From assembly GCA_024663395.1 (NCBI GenBank), contig JANFAH010000042.1:310001-374000 (forward strand): a stretch of 64,000 bases of DNA, given 5' to 3'. Of this stretch, positions 45,057 through 56,550 are shown piece by piece. Origin of the DNA: Pisolithus tinctorius. Its lineage: Eukaryota > Basidiomycota > Agaricomycetes > Boletales > Pisolithaceae. The notes under the pieces are model-generated. The model did not search any database. It was not told the origin of the DNA and worked only from the letters and a program-made list of their open reading frames with translations. How positions within the stretch are numbered: position 1 is the first letter of the stretch; the number at the start of each line of letters is the position of its first letter. The position numbers were made by a program, and so were the translations under genes.

Positions 45057-46857
45057 TCAAGAGGGTCAGGGGGGGGTTGTCTGCTGGCGTTGGGTTTGCC
45101 GTGGGCATGGGATGGGGAGTGGGTCGGGGGGGTAGTGGGTGGTACGGTCCTAAGTTACGGGGGGTGGGACCTCCCCTGCCTCCTCGTATTCTGTTGGTGT
45201 TCTGGCCTCGTCTTGGGGCGACGGTGCGGAAGTGCATCGCTTCACCCAGCGTCATTTGTCTCATTTGGCCTTGAGGGGCTGGTTGCATTAGCGGGGGTCT
45301 GGTTTGCCTGATGGGATCTGTAGGACGTGGGGGGAGCTCGACTTGGGTCCAATCATCCGCGGTGGGGAAGTAGGGCATGCGGTTTTCTGGGGTGCGGTCG
45401 TTCATGGCGTTGCATTTTCTGATAAAAGCGGGGCAGTTTCTGTCTGAGCTGGGGTGGGTGTCGCTCTGGCAGTTTGCACAGTATACGGTGGGCGAGTTAC
45501 ATGTCTGTGTACGGTGGAGTTGAGCGCATACGCCGCAGATGTCCGCTTCTTGTTTGCAGTCTTTTGCCAGATGACCTATTTGCTGACATTTGAGGCAACG
45601 GATTGGTTCCTTTTTGTCCTTATGCGGACGTAGCCTGTCCAGGCCCCAGTAGAGTCCGTCCCTAATGATCTGGTTAGCTGTCTCGGGAGAGGCGAAGGCT
45701 GCTAGTGCGTGTGCTACACGTTGGTTGGGGGATCGTTTGGTCGGGTCTTTGATCCACTTGATCTGGCTTATAGAACCCGTCGGGATGTTGTTCTCGGTTT
45801 CCATTTCACGTAGCGTGTCGGGGCGATCTAGGTCAGTCACGGTTGAGAGGAATGGGATTACGACGCTGTACATCCTGTCTTTGATCGTAGTCGTGCCTCC
45901 TAGTTTCTCCAGGAAGGTAGCTCTGTTGGGGACTTTTTTGATCCATGCTGCGGCTTCTTGACTGTTGAGTTCGAGGAGGACGCCGTTGTTTCGTAGGCGG
46001 GCGATTGATTTCAGTTGGATTTCGGGGCCGTCTACCCTGTCTACTGCTTCTATTGCTCGCTTAATGAGGTCGATGGCTGTCTCTCTCTTGGTGGAATCGT
46101 TGAATATTGGGTGATCTCTGTCAGGGTCGATCAGTATCTGTCTGTCTCTGATAGCAGCGTGGGCCTTAGCGTGTTCCTGTGTTGGGCGTTTGCCCAGTGG
46201 GATTTGGTTCGGATTGGCGGTGTACGTGGCTAGGGCGTCTCTGTATGGTGTTGGGAACGGTGCCGGGGGTGTTTGGGTTTTGAGGTGGTCTTTGACTTCT
46301 TCTATCGCAGTTTTGATCGACCCTACGTCGTCAGTGAGCTTTTGTACCTTACCTTCGAGGAGTTCGAGGCTCGTGTCGCCTGCAGTGGTATCATGGGTTC
46401 CAGCGTTCTTAGCAATTTCAGCGCTTAGCGTTGTGATTTGTTCGTTGGCGGTTTCGAGTTTCTCTGCAGTTGACATGATTTTGCCGATGTGCGGTGATAT
46501 GGCGATTAGGACTGAGGCATCTAGTTTGCTCGATACTGCCTTGGTTATAGATTCGGCTATTGCTGGCGCTGCTAGGTCTCTGACTAGATATGCTGTAGCT
46601 CGAATGGCCGATCGTGTCGTGCTGTTCACCGTTTTGCTTTGCGAAATGTAGAACAGGGCTTGAGACAGGTGTTCTGGCGTTATCGGGTCTCCGTGTACAG
46701 TGTACAGCTGGTCTAGGAATTTTCTTGCTGAGTCCGTGTCTTTTATTTCTGCGTCTGGGTCGTTGATGATGTCTTCGATGGGTAGTCCACTGCTTCTGGT
46801 GGTCTTGCCTTGCAGAATGGATCCTGACACGCGAGGTGCTGCCTGGGGTCCTGGCAT
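45046..46857 (-). CDS. LINE ORF1: gag-like protein, 603 aa
   Basis: Open from MPGPQAAPRVSGS (46857); homologous frame may extend upstream as in the sister element (a TSTGRTTLRSNSHAMPGP-like lead is visible before it). Conserved blocks are KLTDDVGSIKTAIEEVKD, PYRDALATYTANPNQIPLGK and KDKKEPIRCLKC, followed by the CCHC knuckles CLKCQQIGHLAKDC, CGVCAQLHRTQTC and CANCQSDTHPSSDRNC. The C-terminus is again Arg/Gly- and Pro-rich. Its stop overlaps the ORF2 start by 11 nt, longer than the 8 nt of the first LINE but the same arrangement. Confidence 0.9.
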   Translation of the reverse strand: MPGPQAAPRVSGSILQGKTTRSSGLPIEDIINDPDAEIKDTDSARKFLDQLYTVHGDPITPEHLSQALFYISQSKTVNSTTRSAIRATAYLVRDLAAPAIAESITKAVSSKLDASVLIAISPHIGKIMSTAEKLETANEQITTLSAEIAKNAGTHDTTAGDTSLELLEGKVQKLTDDVGSIKTAIEEVKDHLKTQTPPAPFPTPYRDALATYTANPNQIPLGKRPTQEHAKAHAAIRDRQILIDPDRDHPIFNDSTKRETAIDLIKRAIEAVDRVDGPEIQLKSIARLRNNGVLLELNSQEAAAWIKKVPNRATFLEKLGGTTTIKDRMYSVVIPFLSTVTDLDRPDTLREMETENNIPTGSISQIKWIKDPTKRSPNQRVAHALAAFASPETANQIIRDGLYWGLDRLRPHKDKKEPIRCLKCQQIGHLAKDCKQEADICGVCAQLHRTQTCNSPTVYCANCQSDTHPSSDRNCPAFIRKCNAMNDRTPENRMPYFPTADDWTQVELPPRPTDPIRQTRPPLMQPAPQGQMRQMTLGEAMHFRTVAPRRGQNTNRIRGGRGGPTPRNLGPYHPLPPRPTPHPMPTANPTPADNPPLTLLNDE

Positions 46858-47172
46858 GGCGTGGGAGTTAGACCTCAGGGTTGTTCGCCCTGTTGAGGTC
46901 GTGGGCGGCGGGTGTGAGAGCGTCTTCCGGCTCCTGCATGACTGGGAGAGTGTGTGCAGGGGTGGGCTTTGGCGTTCTAGAAAGACGTTTCTGTACGTCG
47001 CTGTTGGCAGCGACGGGCTCTGCTTCTGTGGCTAGCACGACGGGGTCGAGGAATTTTTCGGGGTCCTAGTCGGGGTGCCACGCGGAGCGGAGTCAAGAAG
47101 CGTCTTCAGTCTGCGTGCTTGTAAGTCGATCTCCACCCGTCGTGCAGGTCGCCTTTCCAATCACGGACACTG

Positions 47173-47454
47173 ATGAGACCGTCCGTAGCACGGCTACATC
47201 GATATCGGGACGTACAGATGTGCTGTGGCTGGCGGAATGAAGATGACAGACCGTGTGGTGCGCCTGTTACGCACAATGATTGTGAGGACCATTTTGCTGC
47301 TGTCCACGGCATCATAGACATGGCAAGAGACATCAAAGTGCCCTGCCGTTGGTGTCCTTCAAGTGCGGGAAAGAAGGTCATACGAAAAAATATACTCAGG
47401 CATATCAGGGAAAAGCACCTGCGCTGTCCTCGCTTGACACAGTACGATTCATGA
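47173..47454 (+). CDS. Cys/His zinc-finger-like protein, 93 aa, intact copy E
   Basis: The cleanest member of the window's Cys/His family, starting 68 bp beyond the LINE 5' end. It reads MCCGWRNEDDRPCGAPVTH, NDCEDHFAAVHGIIDMARDI, KVPCRWCPSSAGKKVIRKN and ILRHIREKHLRCPRL. All presumed ligands are present: C, C, C, HxxxxH, then CxWC and RHxxxxH. No signal peptide or membrane segment is seen. A start inside a longer spliced gene is possible, since related modules sit at gene C-termini. Function unknown; nucleic-acid binding would be the default guess for such fingers. Confidence 0.55.
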   Translation: MRPSVARLHRYRDVQMCCGWRNEDDRPCGAPVTHNDCEDHFAAVHGIIDMARDIKVPCRWCPSSAGKKVIRKNILRHIREKHLRCPRLTQYDS

Positions 47455-50400
47455 ATATTGTGCCGACGTTAACAACACCCCTCCTTTCCTTTAATGATTA
47501 CATAGGGCGCCGTCTCTTGCTGTTGCAATTTCCGATTCGTGGTCGTTCTGCCGACAACGAGGCCGCAAAAGCACCCCGCATCATCATTGCACTGGTTCTA
47601 ATAGCACTTAGATGTTAATCATTCCACCTCTTTCATATGTACCACTGTCATATTTCCCGCACCTACTTGGTTTTCCGCGTCATCGTTGTTTCAGTATATG
47701 TCCAGTGTAAATCTTGTCGTGGATTGTAATTTCTTTCATCGTCTTGTATTTCCCGTTCGAATGATCCGATAGAATAGGGAGGGTGTGCAGGGCAGTGACA
47801 CGTCGCCCACCACTGCACACCACGGCGCCTATTCTCTCCAGTCGCCGATGCATCCAAGCATGCATGTGAAAGCCTTGAAATCTTGTGGATGTAAGAGGAA
47901 AGAATCCGAATCCGGTAAGAGGGAATGATGTCACTTACCTGACCTCACGAAGTAGGAGTTGGGTGATATTATCAAGCAGGGTTCCCTTCTCTCGACACTG
48001 GGTCAATTGGTCTATGGGTGTAGCCAATTACATACATAACTGGAGCTTCAAAACCTAACCTAACACATGCTACTCCGATTTAACTCCACAGCCCGAACAT
48101 GCCGCCACCGCCACCGCGACATCTATCGATCGCAACCGATCACGTATGTAATGCACAACTTCGGAGAGTTCCGCAATGGTGGATGGTGTCAGACGGGCAA
48201 ACACTTTCTGGGAGCACATATACCCACGTCGACATCATATCTATAAGGCCAAAACTGTCAAATCAGGTGATTAGTTTGTCATGTTCGCCACATACAAAAC
48301 GGAAAAATTGTGGTCCTCAGTTGCGACGGATACACGTGCAGCCTTTAATTTTACTTGTCCGGAACCGATTTCGTGAGACGATTCTTCACACAACCACTTG
48401 ACAACCACACGGAAGCTCCTATGTCCCTGAGATCCCACAAGGTTGGTGCACTGGTTCTTCCAGATTCTGTATAGACAGACTTTGCTGACATCCTCACACC
48501 GCCTGACGAAGCTAATCGCTTCATGATCCACTCGCAGTATGGTATGCCGCTCTCCAATTCGACAGGGTGGGAATGCCCAGTGCGGCGCCTCAAATCCGGA
48601 CCGACAGAGGTCATGATAAGCATAGATGTGTATGTACATATTCGAGGTTGTTTCGGATATGATTCAGATTACGTGATACAAAATTCAATCAAGTTACGCA
48701 CTATGCAGGTTCGGCAGCCGGGCATAGCCAGTGTGAGGCAATCTCACATTTACTCCATGGTGACCAGACTGGATGATCAATCGATCTTCGATGCTACTTA
48801 CAGCTTGGAATCATATTGCTACGATGTCACCGGAGAGCCAACTATGAGTAACCTTCTGATGGAGAAGGTTCCCGTGAAATTCTTCTTTTCTTTTATTTCT
48901 TTCCGTAAATCCCATCCATGGAATGACGTAACCCACTCATTCCAATTCCCCCATTTGTCGATTTCAGTCGAACTCGTATCATATCCGCCGTATGTGCGAC
49001 GGAGATGGGCCTCACGTCCACCTCACAAGCCATCCCTTCCAGAATATCCAAAACACATGTCAAACCCTCTCCATTTCCTGTCTGAGACCATGCCGCATGC
49101 CGCCCTCGATTCACGATCAGTTTCTTCCCAACATGAGTATAGTTTACTCATGCGAGCACCCTAAATTCTGGCTTTCATCCCCTCCGCACAATCGGAAGCC
49201 ACTAACCATTCCGACTCCTGCCAATTTTTGTTAATGCGTCTTGTTGTTTCCTTGCTCGCCATAGAGCGTGGCCACGCGGTCGCCGTCTCAACACTCTCAT
49301 CGTCGGTCGAAAACATGCTTTGATTTCCGCCATTCTTAAATATGGATCAGTCCTGGTCATCTGTTCTGCATACCAATATCTCCCCTCCATCCCTTTCGTC
49401 CTGTCCGAGGAAAACCCCTACCCCGTCATTGCCGGACTGTGCACCGCTGAGCACATCAACAGTGTAACACTCCCAGAGCCCAAGACCACAGGTCTTCTAC
49501 TGCGGCACCTGGCTATGGCCTTTCCACCATCGAGCTGCGGGAAAGGCAATGTCTCGTATTACCGACAGGGTATGTAATTACGTTCCTCCACCAAATTCTC
49601 CTGACTCACTGTTCGTTCTAGCGATTATTGTACTGTTTCCACTTCCAACGTCTGAAAACTGTCCCCCCTTCCAGCGCAGGTGTCCTAACACGTTATTCGC
49701 AGGAACTGAAATCGCCAAGCCGTTCAACTACACCCGCACTGCTTCTAGTACCCAACTTCAGTCTAGTTGGCCGTTTAGACGAAGAACAAGATGTCAGCTA
49801 CCTCCCATCGATCTTGGCCATCCTCTCACCACATCACCAGAATGCGCGGGTTGAATTACCGTTGGAGTATATTTCAGGCGAAAATGGATCATCATCTATC
49901 GTAAGTCTCACGCGTGACAAGTACCCTTAATGTCCTCATCCAGACCAAGGCTTCTCATGTAGTCAATCAGTGCTCGGACATGCAGGACCGCACTTCCAGT
50001 CATCACGAACCACAATGCAGCACTTTCCTTCCCGCACACAAGCATTCTACCACGCTATGTTATAGGACAATCGTCAAGATATCCACGGGGAATCGTAAAC
50101 AATTCAATATTCGGGGATCTAGGCCGTGTCTCCGCCGGACCTATGATGGAACTGAGCTCTGTAACCCCTCCTTGCATGATCACACCGCAGGCCTGGTGTT
50201 CGGCTCAAATGCACCACGGTCGTGGCTTCCAAGCGGCCTATCCCCATGTCTTCACCGACGACGACGTTCCGCTACCTCCAGTACAGATCCAAACAGAGAT
50301 TGCGGCACTAGCTCAGTTCCTTTCCAGTTTTACGAAGTGGCTTATAAAACAGTGAGTCACTTCTTCAATGTCTTGTCTAACCAATTCACTCCGTGCTTTA

Positions 50401-50940
50401 GAATACACCTGTCATTATCACGCCCGGCACCCTTTCCTTACACGTGTCCAACCGCATTCCGGTCCAGCTCGACCACTTACTCCACCGTCGACAACAACAT
50501 CCCGTCCCATGCCCCTCTTCTTCCGCCCAGCCAGATCTCATCCTGTGACTCCCAGCAAGGGCATTTCGAATACCCTTTCACTGTTCACCTTCACTACACA
50601 ATGCCGCCGGTCTGTCGGGATTTCATGGATTCCTTGCTGGGGCTAACATGAAACTATAGGCAACAAGCGCCCAAAACAAATCACACACCGCACGCTCTCA
50701 ATGATCACTCGTTACCCACTCTCTCTGATCGCAGTACATGCACCTTTGACAATCTCGGATGGGGCAGGCAACTGTGGAAAGATTGATGGAAGCTGTTGTT
50801 GCCTCCCAAACAATCCCCGCTGTTACCCCGCGAGCTTTATTCCCATGACCACCTGTGTGGAATTGGGGCTGAGAACCTTTTCAGGCCACTTCATCATGCA
50901 CGTCGTTTTGCTGTCGCCTAGCCACGAACCTCGAGGAGGC
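47455..50940. other. Unassigned region, possible eroded exons
   Basis: No confident gene. Around 49640-50360 several open stretches with coding-like composition lie in changing frames (for example LLLVPNFSLVGRLDEEQDVS and QTEIAALAQFLSSFTKWLI), with GT-AG boundaries at about 49900-49944 and 50352-50401. They may be exons of another decayed member of the local array. No domain was recognised. Confidence 0.3.
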
Positions 50941-51190
50941 TGCCCAACGCACACGTGGCTTGCGAGCAAACTCTATGGCTGGCGGGACGACAATAGCAGA
51001 AAATGCGATGCACCTCTTACGTACGGTTGCACAAACCGTTCCGCTGCTGTCTATGGCCTCCAGAGCATAAGACGCGATATCGAAATCATCTGTTGCTGGT
51101 GTCTTACAAAGGAACGAAAAAGGTCATATTAAGAGAAGTGGATCTCGAAGGAACCGTCTGGAGCGATCGTGCAAACGTCCACAGGCGTGA
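50941..51190 (+). pseudogene. Cys/His-module relic, copy D
   Basis: Reads YGWRDDNSRKCDAPLTYGC, then TNRSAAVYGL and DIEIICCWCLTKE. The first Cys is replaced (YGW for CGW), the two His of the first unit are lost (NRSAAVY where other copies have DHFAAVH) and the C-terminal RHxxxxH half is destroyed by a frame change near 51124. Clearly homologous to copy E but non-functional as a zinc site. Confidence 0.5.
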
Positions 51191-51420
51191 TTGAACGGTG
51201 GAGCCATTTTCTGACCCAAGCATCGACTGGAACTTACCGCCGGCCGGAATCCCAAATTAAACACCATCGCCCTACGGGTCGTATACGTTCTAATGTTCAT
51301 CCCATACTGGCAGCGGGAGCGTTAAAAAGCCTCCGGGGCCGCTAGTGACAAACCATCCCTATGAGAAGACGACCGATGCACACCAACTTCGCGATCGCAC
51401 CATTACCTGTGGTTAGAGCA

Positions 51421-51720
51421 ATCCCGACGTAATGGTTTGCAATCAGCGATTTGATTACCATTGCGAAGGTCATTTCGTCTCTGCACGCGGCATCACTGAT
51501 TTGCCATCGGTTGTCAAAGCCGGGTGCCGCTGGTGTCCTGTAAGTGCGCGACAAGAGAGGATACGACAAGGTTTTATCCGGCGTATGTATAAGGGAAGCG
51601 CGTATGAAGTGCCAGCGCCGACGGAAAAGAGGGGCTCGAGTACCTTGGAGACGAAGAAGATGAAGAAGCTACCAGTGATCATATTGGATCAATCTCCCTC
51701 AGTGGGATAGGGGTTGATGT
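51421..51720 (+). pseudogene. Cys/His-module relic, type 1 (copy C)
   Basis: Reads TCG, stop (TAG where copy B1 has TGG, Trp), then VCNQRFDYHCEGHFVSARGI, KAGCRWCPVSARQERIRQGF and IRR. The conserved REARMKCQRR part follows in another frame, about 1 nt out. It parallels B1 (33.71-34.43 kb) in order, break point and downstream sequence, so B1 and C are paralogues. Confidence 0.55.
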
Positions 51721-53033
51721 TCTTATTTTGTACCAATTAATTTGGCGTCTGATCCCAGCAGACTTTTCATGGACAGTACTGTCCTCCAACAGCATTGATC
51801 AAACTTCCACATCATGAGCAAAACAAACGGATTGGCGTGTACTTGCCTGGCCATCGGCATCGAAAAACGTAGTTCGGCGTGCGGGAATGTGGAAAAAGTT
51901 GGAAAAAGTGACTTGCTCGATCAGAACTGGTATTCGCAACACTGCCAACGACGAAACTTAATCACTCACGAAGTGCAGGTCTTTTCTGTGTTTCTCGACG
52001 CCTAATAAAAGAGCCAGAACTGGACGCGAATGTTGCATCTGAAGGAACCATGCCATGTACAAACGAACCAGGGAGTCCACGTCCGAAGGAGATAAAAGAG
52101 ATACCTGAGCGAGGTCAACCACCTTAAGGCCAGCCGACGCTAAGCATTAACACAACACCAAATTCAGCGGCCTAGATGGAGAGTATATTCTGAAGTTGAA
52201 GGAGAGGCTTCAGCCCGTGACAACGATGCAGCTCATCCCAATATGCCAAAGGATATCCATCGGCTGGAGGATACGATGGTTCGAGAGAGATCTGGATTCG
52301 GGACCTTGTTATAGGCACACCTCAGACTTACCTCGGCTACGTAGCGTTACGGGGGTGACGGTCATTGTCGAAGTCCCAAGAATAACCGATCGATGAATTA
52401 CAACGAAGGGAGACATTGCGCCAGAGGCTTAACTCGTCGAGGTCACTCGAAGCATGCCGAGCAATCCACAGCTGGACAGACGTGTGTGGCGTTGTGACAA
52501 AAACACAGGCCGTCGTGGGAGCGGGGAAATTGACACGTACCGTCAAGCCAAGTCTCAAGCGCTCCAGGAAGAACTTAATACGGTGTTGGAGTCTCGGGGA
52601 TACTTACCTAGCTTTCGAAGCTCTTCGCTCTCGTGCAACGCTGCTTAGTGCTTGAGGCCTTGAGGCAGTGACTAGTGGGAAAACTGCGGATTACATAATG
52701 AATAGCCCGAGTGTTGATGAACGGCGTTGCAGAAAAAAACACTTCCTGATAGAACCGGCCATATTTTTATGGCGGGTCGAGTCAGAGACTGTGGGGGTTG
52801 CTTGTGTACCGTGAAGCATCCAGCGGCTCGGAATTGCAATGCACGCACCGCTGCCGAGCCTCGTTCCCGGAAGTTCGGGTCCCACTTGTGGCCGGAAGGA
52901 ACTTGCGTGGGGCATATTTGAAGCTTGAAGCTTGAAGGTGCGCCCGCTTGCCATCCTTCTCTTATCGATCTTATCCTTCGCCCCCACTCCTTACAGGCTT
53001 GCCTCGCTTTTACCGATACTTTTCAAGACTCTT
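51721..53033. other. Intergenic before proline dehydrogenase
   Basis: 51721-51800 still matches the flank of copy B1. Beyond that no coding or repeat signal could be supported. The promoter of the gene at 53034 should lie in the last few hundred bases. Confidence 0.4.
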
Positions 53034-55236
53034 ATGGTGTATGCTTTACAATGTGGCGTGCTTATCTCTCTACGTAGGATTGATGTTCTACGACAACATT
53101 TGTCACCGACCAGTCGGAGGCTCTTGTCGACCTCACCCGCACCACAGACATCGCGGTGGGAATACATCCGCAAACGCCGGGTGCTGCTCTTGACTGGTGT
53201 CATATCCGGCTCAGCTGTGATCGGTGTGTGGGCAGACGCGAAGTCATGCCCTGACCGGTCACGCGACCTTTCCTTCCGCCCGGCGTCATCACCAGAAACG
53301 TCGATTTCTATAGCCCAGGCCCAGTCCACGGACCTTATTCCCTTGCTACGCACATACGTCGTATACAGTCTCATTTCGATACCCTTCCTTGTGGACCATG
53401 CCTCACAGATTCTTGACTATCTGCTTCGGGTTCCTTTGGTAGGACGTGCCGTAGAAACCATCGTGCGCAGGACTTTCTTCGCTCAGGTACGTCGTGCATA
53501 TACCCCGCTCGACGCTTTGATAGTGTGTTTATCCACGATTCCATCTTTGTGTGTCCGGTTTGATAGTACGTGGGCGGAGAGACAGTACAAGATATCTTGC
53601 CACTCATTCGACGTTTACGGTACGAAAACAAGGGTATGCTGTTGGGGTACAGCGTAGAGGTCGACGAGAATGTAGCAACAGCAGGCACCGGTCACGGTAC
53701 CCCCAAGGGCCAGCGGTCATACGAAGATGCCTCTAATTCAGAACAACCCATTCACAAACGTATCGTGGAAGAGATTATCCATAGCATCGATACGGTGGGT
53801 GACTTTGAAGATCGACTTGCCAACGAATCAGGGATTGAGGGACGTGGAACGTGGATTGCCGTGAAACTCGTAGGTAGTTTTCTGGGACAGGGAAACATGG
53901 ATGTAACTGACGCACTGTTTTTGGTCATCATAGACCGCTCTTCTGCCTCGTGCAGAGTCGCTTCGCAACTTCTCCATGCACCTCGTTCACACGCGACCAG
54001 AACCACCAGACTCCGTGCCGTTCCCCGGAACTCCAAGCTCATCAGATCTTGCTATCTTAGATAGGCAATCACGTAGCCACCCGAAGTCTCCCTTGATGGA
54101 GGAAGACGTTCGAGATCTACAAGAACTGTACGCCAATCTGAGAAGAATCTGTTTGCGTGCGAAGGAGCGAAGAATTAAGATTGTGATTGATGCTGAGTAT
54201 ACGTTAGTCTGCTTCTCGACAGCCCGAACAACGGAACTAATATATACGTCCGCAGCTGGTATCAGCCGGCGATAGATGCCTTTGGTCACGCACTGATGGA
54301 ACAGTTCAACAAACTTCCTGAGAATGTCTGGACGAAGTGGTTGTTCTCTGGCTCTAGCTCTCAAAGAGGACCACAGCCCTTAGTTTATATGACGTATCAA
54401 GCCTATCTTCGGAGGTGAGTCACGGAACTTGACAACTAGCAATGGACTGAATACTTTACTATCGACAGGACGCCAGCTCATCTTGCTCATTCGATTGCAC
54501 TCTCACGTAAGAGGGGATACGCTTTAGGAGTCAAGCTTGTCCGTGGTGCATACCACCCACACGAAATAGCGTCACATATCCGCTCGTTACACACGATGTC
54601 CATATCGACTGACCTAGATCCCCCTGTATACTCTTCTAAGGTAGAGACGGATGCATGCTACAACACTTGTGTTTCGGTAATCGTGCGTGCGATCGCCGAT
54701 GACATCGGGTCTTCACCCACGCAGCTGCCCCGTCTCGGCGTTGTATTTGGGACACACAATTGGGGATCTTCAGAGTTGGTTCTTCATGAATTAGTCAAGA
54801 ACGGATTGGCACGTGAAGAAGGCGGGGTGAATGAGCCGCGGACGGTTGTTATCCCTCGAGAAGTTGCGGAAAGATGCACGTTTGCTCAGCTTTACGGTAA
54901 GCACGGACTATTTCTGAAACCCTCCATTCGGTCATTGATCATTGCGGACAGGTATGGCAAATTCGTTGACCAATCATATCGTTGCATGTACCAGGAGCCC
55001 TATACCCTTCGTATTGAAGTACACGCCATACGGGGCGCTCGGTGAGGTAAGCCGACTGAGCGCCTAGAAGTCTTACACGATTTCTGATGCATCCCCATCA
55101 TTAAAAGGTCATCCCTTACCTCTCCCGGCGCGCAATTGAGAATAAGTCTGTTCTGGGAAGTGGTAGAGCTACGCGTGAAAGGAAAGAAGCTGCATTGGTG
55201 ATTTGGAAGAAGCTTTTTGGTAGCGTGGGGCTGTAG
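53034..55236 (+). CDS. PUT1: Mitochondrial proline dehydrogenase, 7 exons
   Basis: FAD enzyme of the mitochondrial inner membrane that oxidises proline to pyrroline-5-carboxylate, the first step of proline use. Exons 53034-53486, 53567-53869, 53934-54202, 54256-54414, 54469-54896, 54952-55046 and 55108-55236 give about 611 residues without a break. The N-terminus is Arg/Ser-rich (RRLLSTSPAPQTSRWEYIRK), as expected for a mitochondrial presequence. Family motifs are FVG-like YVGGETVQDILPLIRRLRY, KIVIDAEYTWYQPAIDAF, MTYQAYLRR, GYALGVKLVRGAYHP, VFGTHNWGSSELV, QLYGMANSLTNHI, KYTPYGALGEVIPYLSRRA and IENKSV; the LSRRAIEN arginines bind substrate in known enzymes. The start codon is the first in-frame ATG and is the least certain part; an upstream spliced leader is possible. 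Confidence 0.92.
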
Positions 55237-55253
55237 TGAACAATTTAAACACT

Positions 55254-55493
55254 TTATAAGGCAATATTCCTGTCGTGGAGTGCTCTGACGCTGCGGGCTA
55301 TCTTCTTGATTGGACTATTGGCCGAGCTCATGAATCGGTAGGCTGTCTTGACTGCAGCTGTGCTTAGTTTCTGTAGCTGGCTCCCCTTAGCACCGTGGTG
55401 CTTCAAGAATTGACCTTTGTTGCCGCGTAAGCTCCGTCTCACCTGCCTTCTTATGCAACCCTTACCATTCCGCCCTGGCTTTGTTGGAATCAT
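55254..55493 (-). CDS. Small basic hypothetical protein, 79 aa
   Basis: Unrecognised frame ending 17 bp from the PUT1 stop, tail-to-tail. Very basic (KPGRNGKGCIRRQVRRSLRG, KHHGAKGSQLQKL) with a helical C-terminus (TAAVKTAYRFMSSANSPIKK). It could be the last exon of a longer leftward gene or a chance frame. No homologue comes to mind. Confidence 0.25.
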   Translation of the reverse strand: MIPTKPGRNGKGCIRRQVRRSLRGNKGQFLKHHGAKGSQLQKLSTAAVKTAYRFMSSANSPIKKIARSVRALHDRNIAL

Positions 55494-56550
55494 TCAGACA
55501 GTCGTGCTGAGCTACATGCTTGTCAGCACGGGTAGTTCGAAAGTCGAAGGGTGCCTCGGCACCGCCGGCAGGAGTTCCGATCTTCTCCGACTAGGACTCT
55601 AGATATGAGGGAAATGGTTCGTTGCCTTGTTGTAGAAGCTCCCAGCATACATGTGAATTCATTAGATTTTAAGTTAGATTTAATTTTATTTCTGCCCTGT
55701 ATTGCTGACCAGCAATAATGCGCCTGTCTCTTAGTGGCGTAATCATGCCTTGTCCAACTAAGAGGGGAGTCAGGCCCCTGCCCACCCTGTGGTTAGTCGG
55801 GGGTTGCAAGCCGAACGTGGATGACATGCTTCGGATGACAGGACACAACATGTTTGGGAGAATAGGAGCCAACACTCTGGCTTATGTATATGTCTGTTAT
55901 ATTACACTCAGTCTCTGTGCTTTCATGAAAACAGGGCATAATTACACATGAGCATAGAAGCCAGCACTCCAGCTTATATGCACAGCGAGTTTTCCACTAT
56001 ATAGTACCCTGTTATATGTAATACAATATGTCAATCTCACACTTAGAGTTTGTGATGGCATACTGAAAAAATCCATACTTGAAGTTTAGATCCTTTTCTA
56101 CATGTTTGCTCAGGTTTGAAGTCAGAGCGAACATCTAATCATTGTGTAAACAATAAGTATGGATGAATAGCAGATGTTGTCCAAGATAGGAAGTTATGTC
56201 AACACATGCAGTGTGGGGTGAAACTTTAAGTTTTGTCCTAATTTGCATAACTGACAATACATGAAGTGCTGCCAAAATTCCAGTAACAGATTTTACTTCA
56301 AGTCTAGAATTAGTGTTCCTACACATGCTTGCACTTGAAGTTTCGCCACTGTCTATACTAATCACCTGACAGTCACCTGTTCATCGCCCAATGATTGCCC
56401 TGTCATCGCAAAACAGTCGCCCAGCGTGATCATCCTATAATTATCGCAGCTATTGTTACATGGTCATCATATTTCCCTAAGTAGATCCTACAAAATTTTT
56501 TCCATGATGCCTTGACATTTGTCAGTCCTATCATTGCAAGAATTCAACAG
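55494..56550. other. CpG-poor spacer, nothing recognised
   Basis: AT-rich, CpG-poor sequence, probably the 3' part of the transposon to the right. I looked for CACTA-type terminal repeats here and found none that I could trust. Confidence 0.35.

Larger units (their letters stand above)
40560..47105 (-). mobile_element. Second Tad1-like LINE, about 6.5 kb, ORF2 frameshifted
   Basis: Minus-strand element of the same family as 22267-28840, about three-quarters identical in protein. A poly-T (tail) lies at 40560-40574, ORF2 is 41156-45056, ORF1 is 45046-46857 and the 5' UTR extends to about 47105. The 5' end (GACGCTTCTTGACTCCGCTC on the sense strand) matches the first LINE. I found no target-site duplication: the flank before the tail (GGCTTCCATG) and the flank after the 5' end (TTCAGTCTGCG) differ. 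This suggests a deletion, a rearrangement or unusual insertion. Confidence 0.9.
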
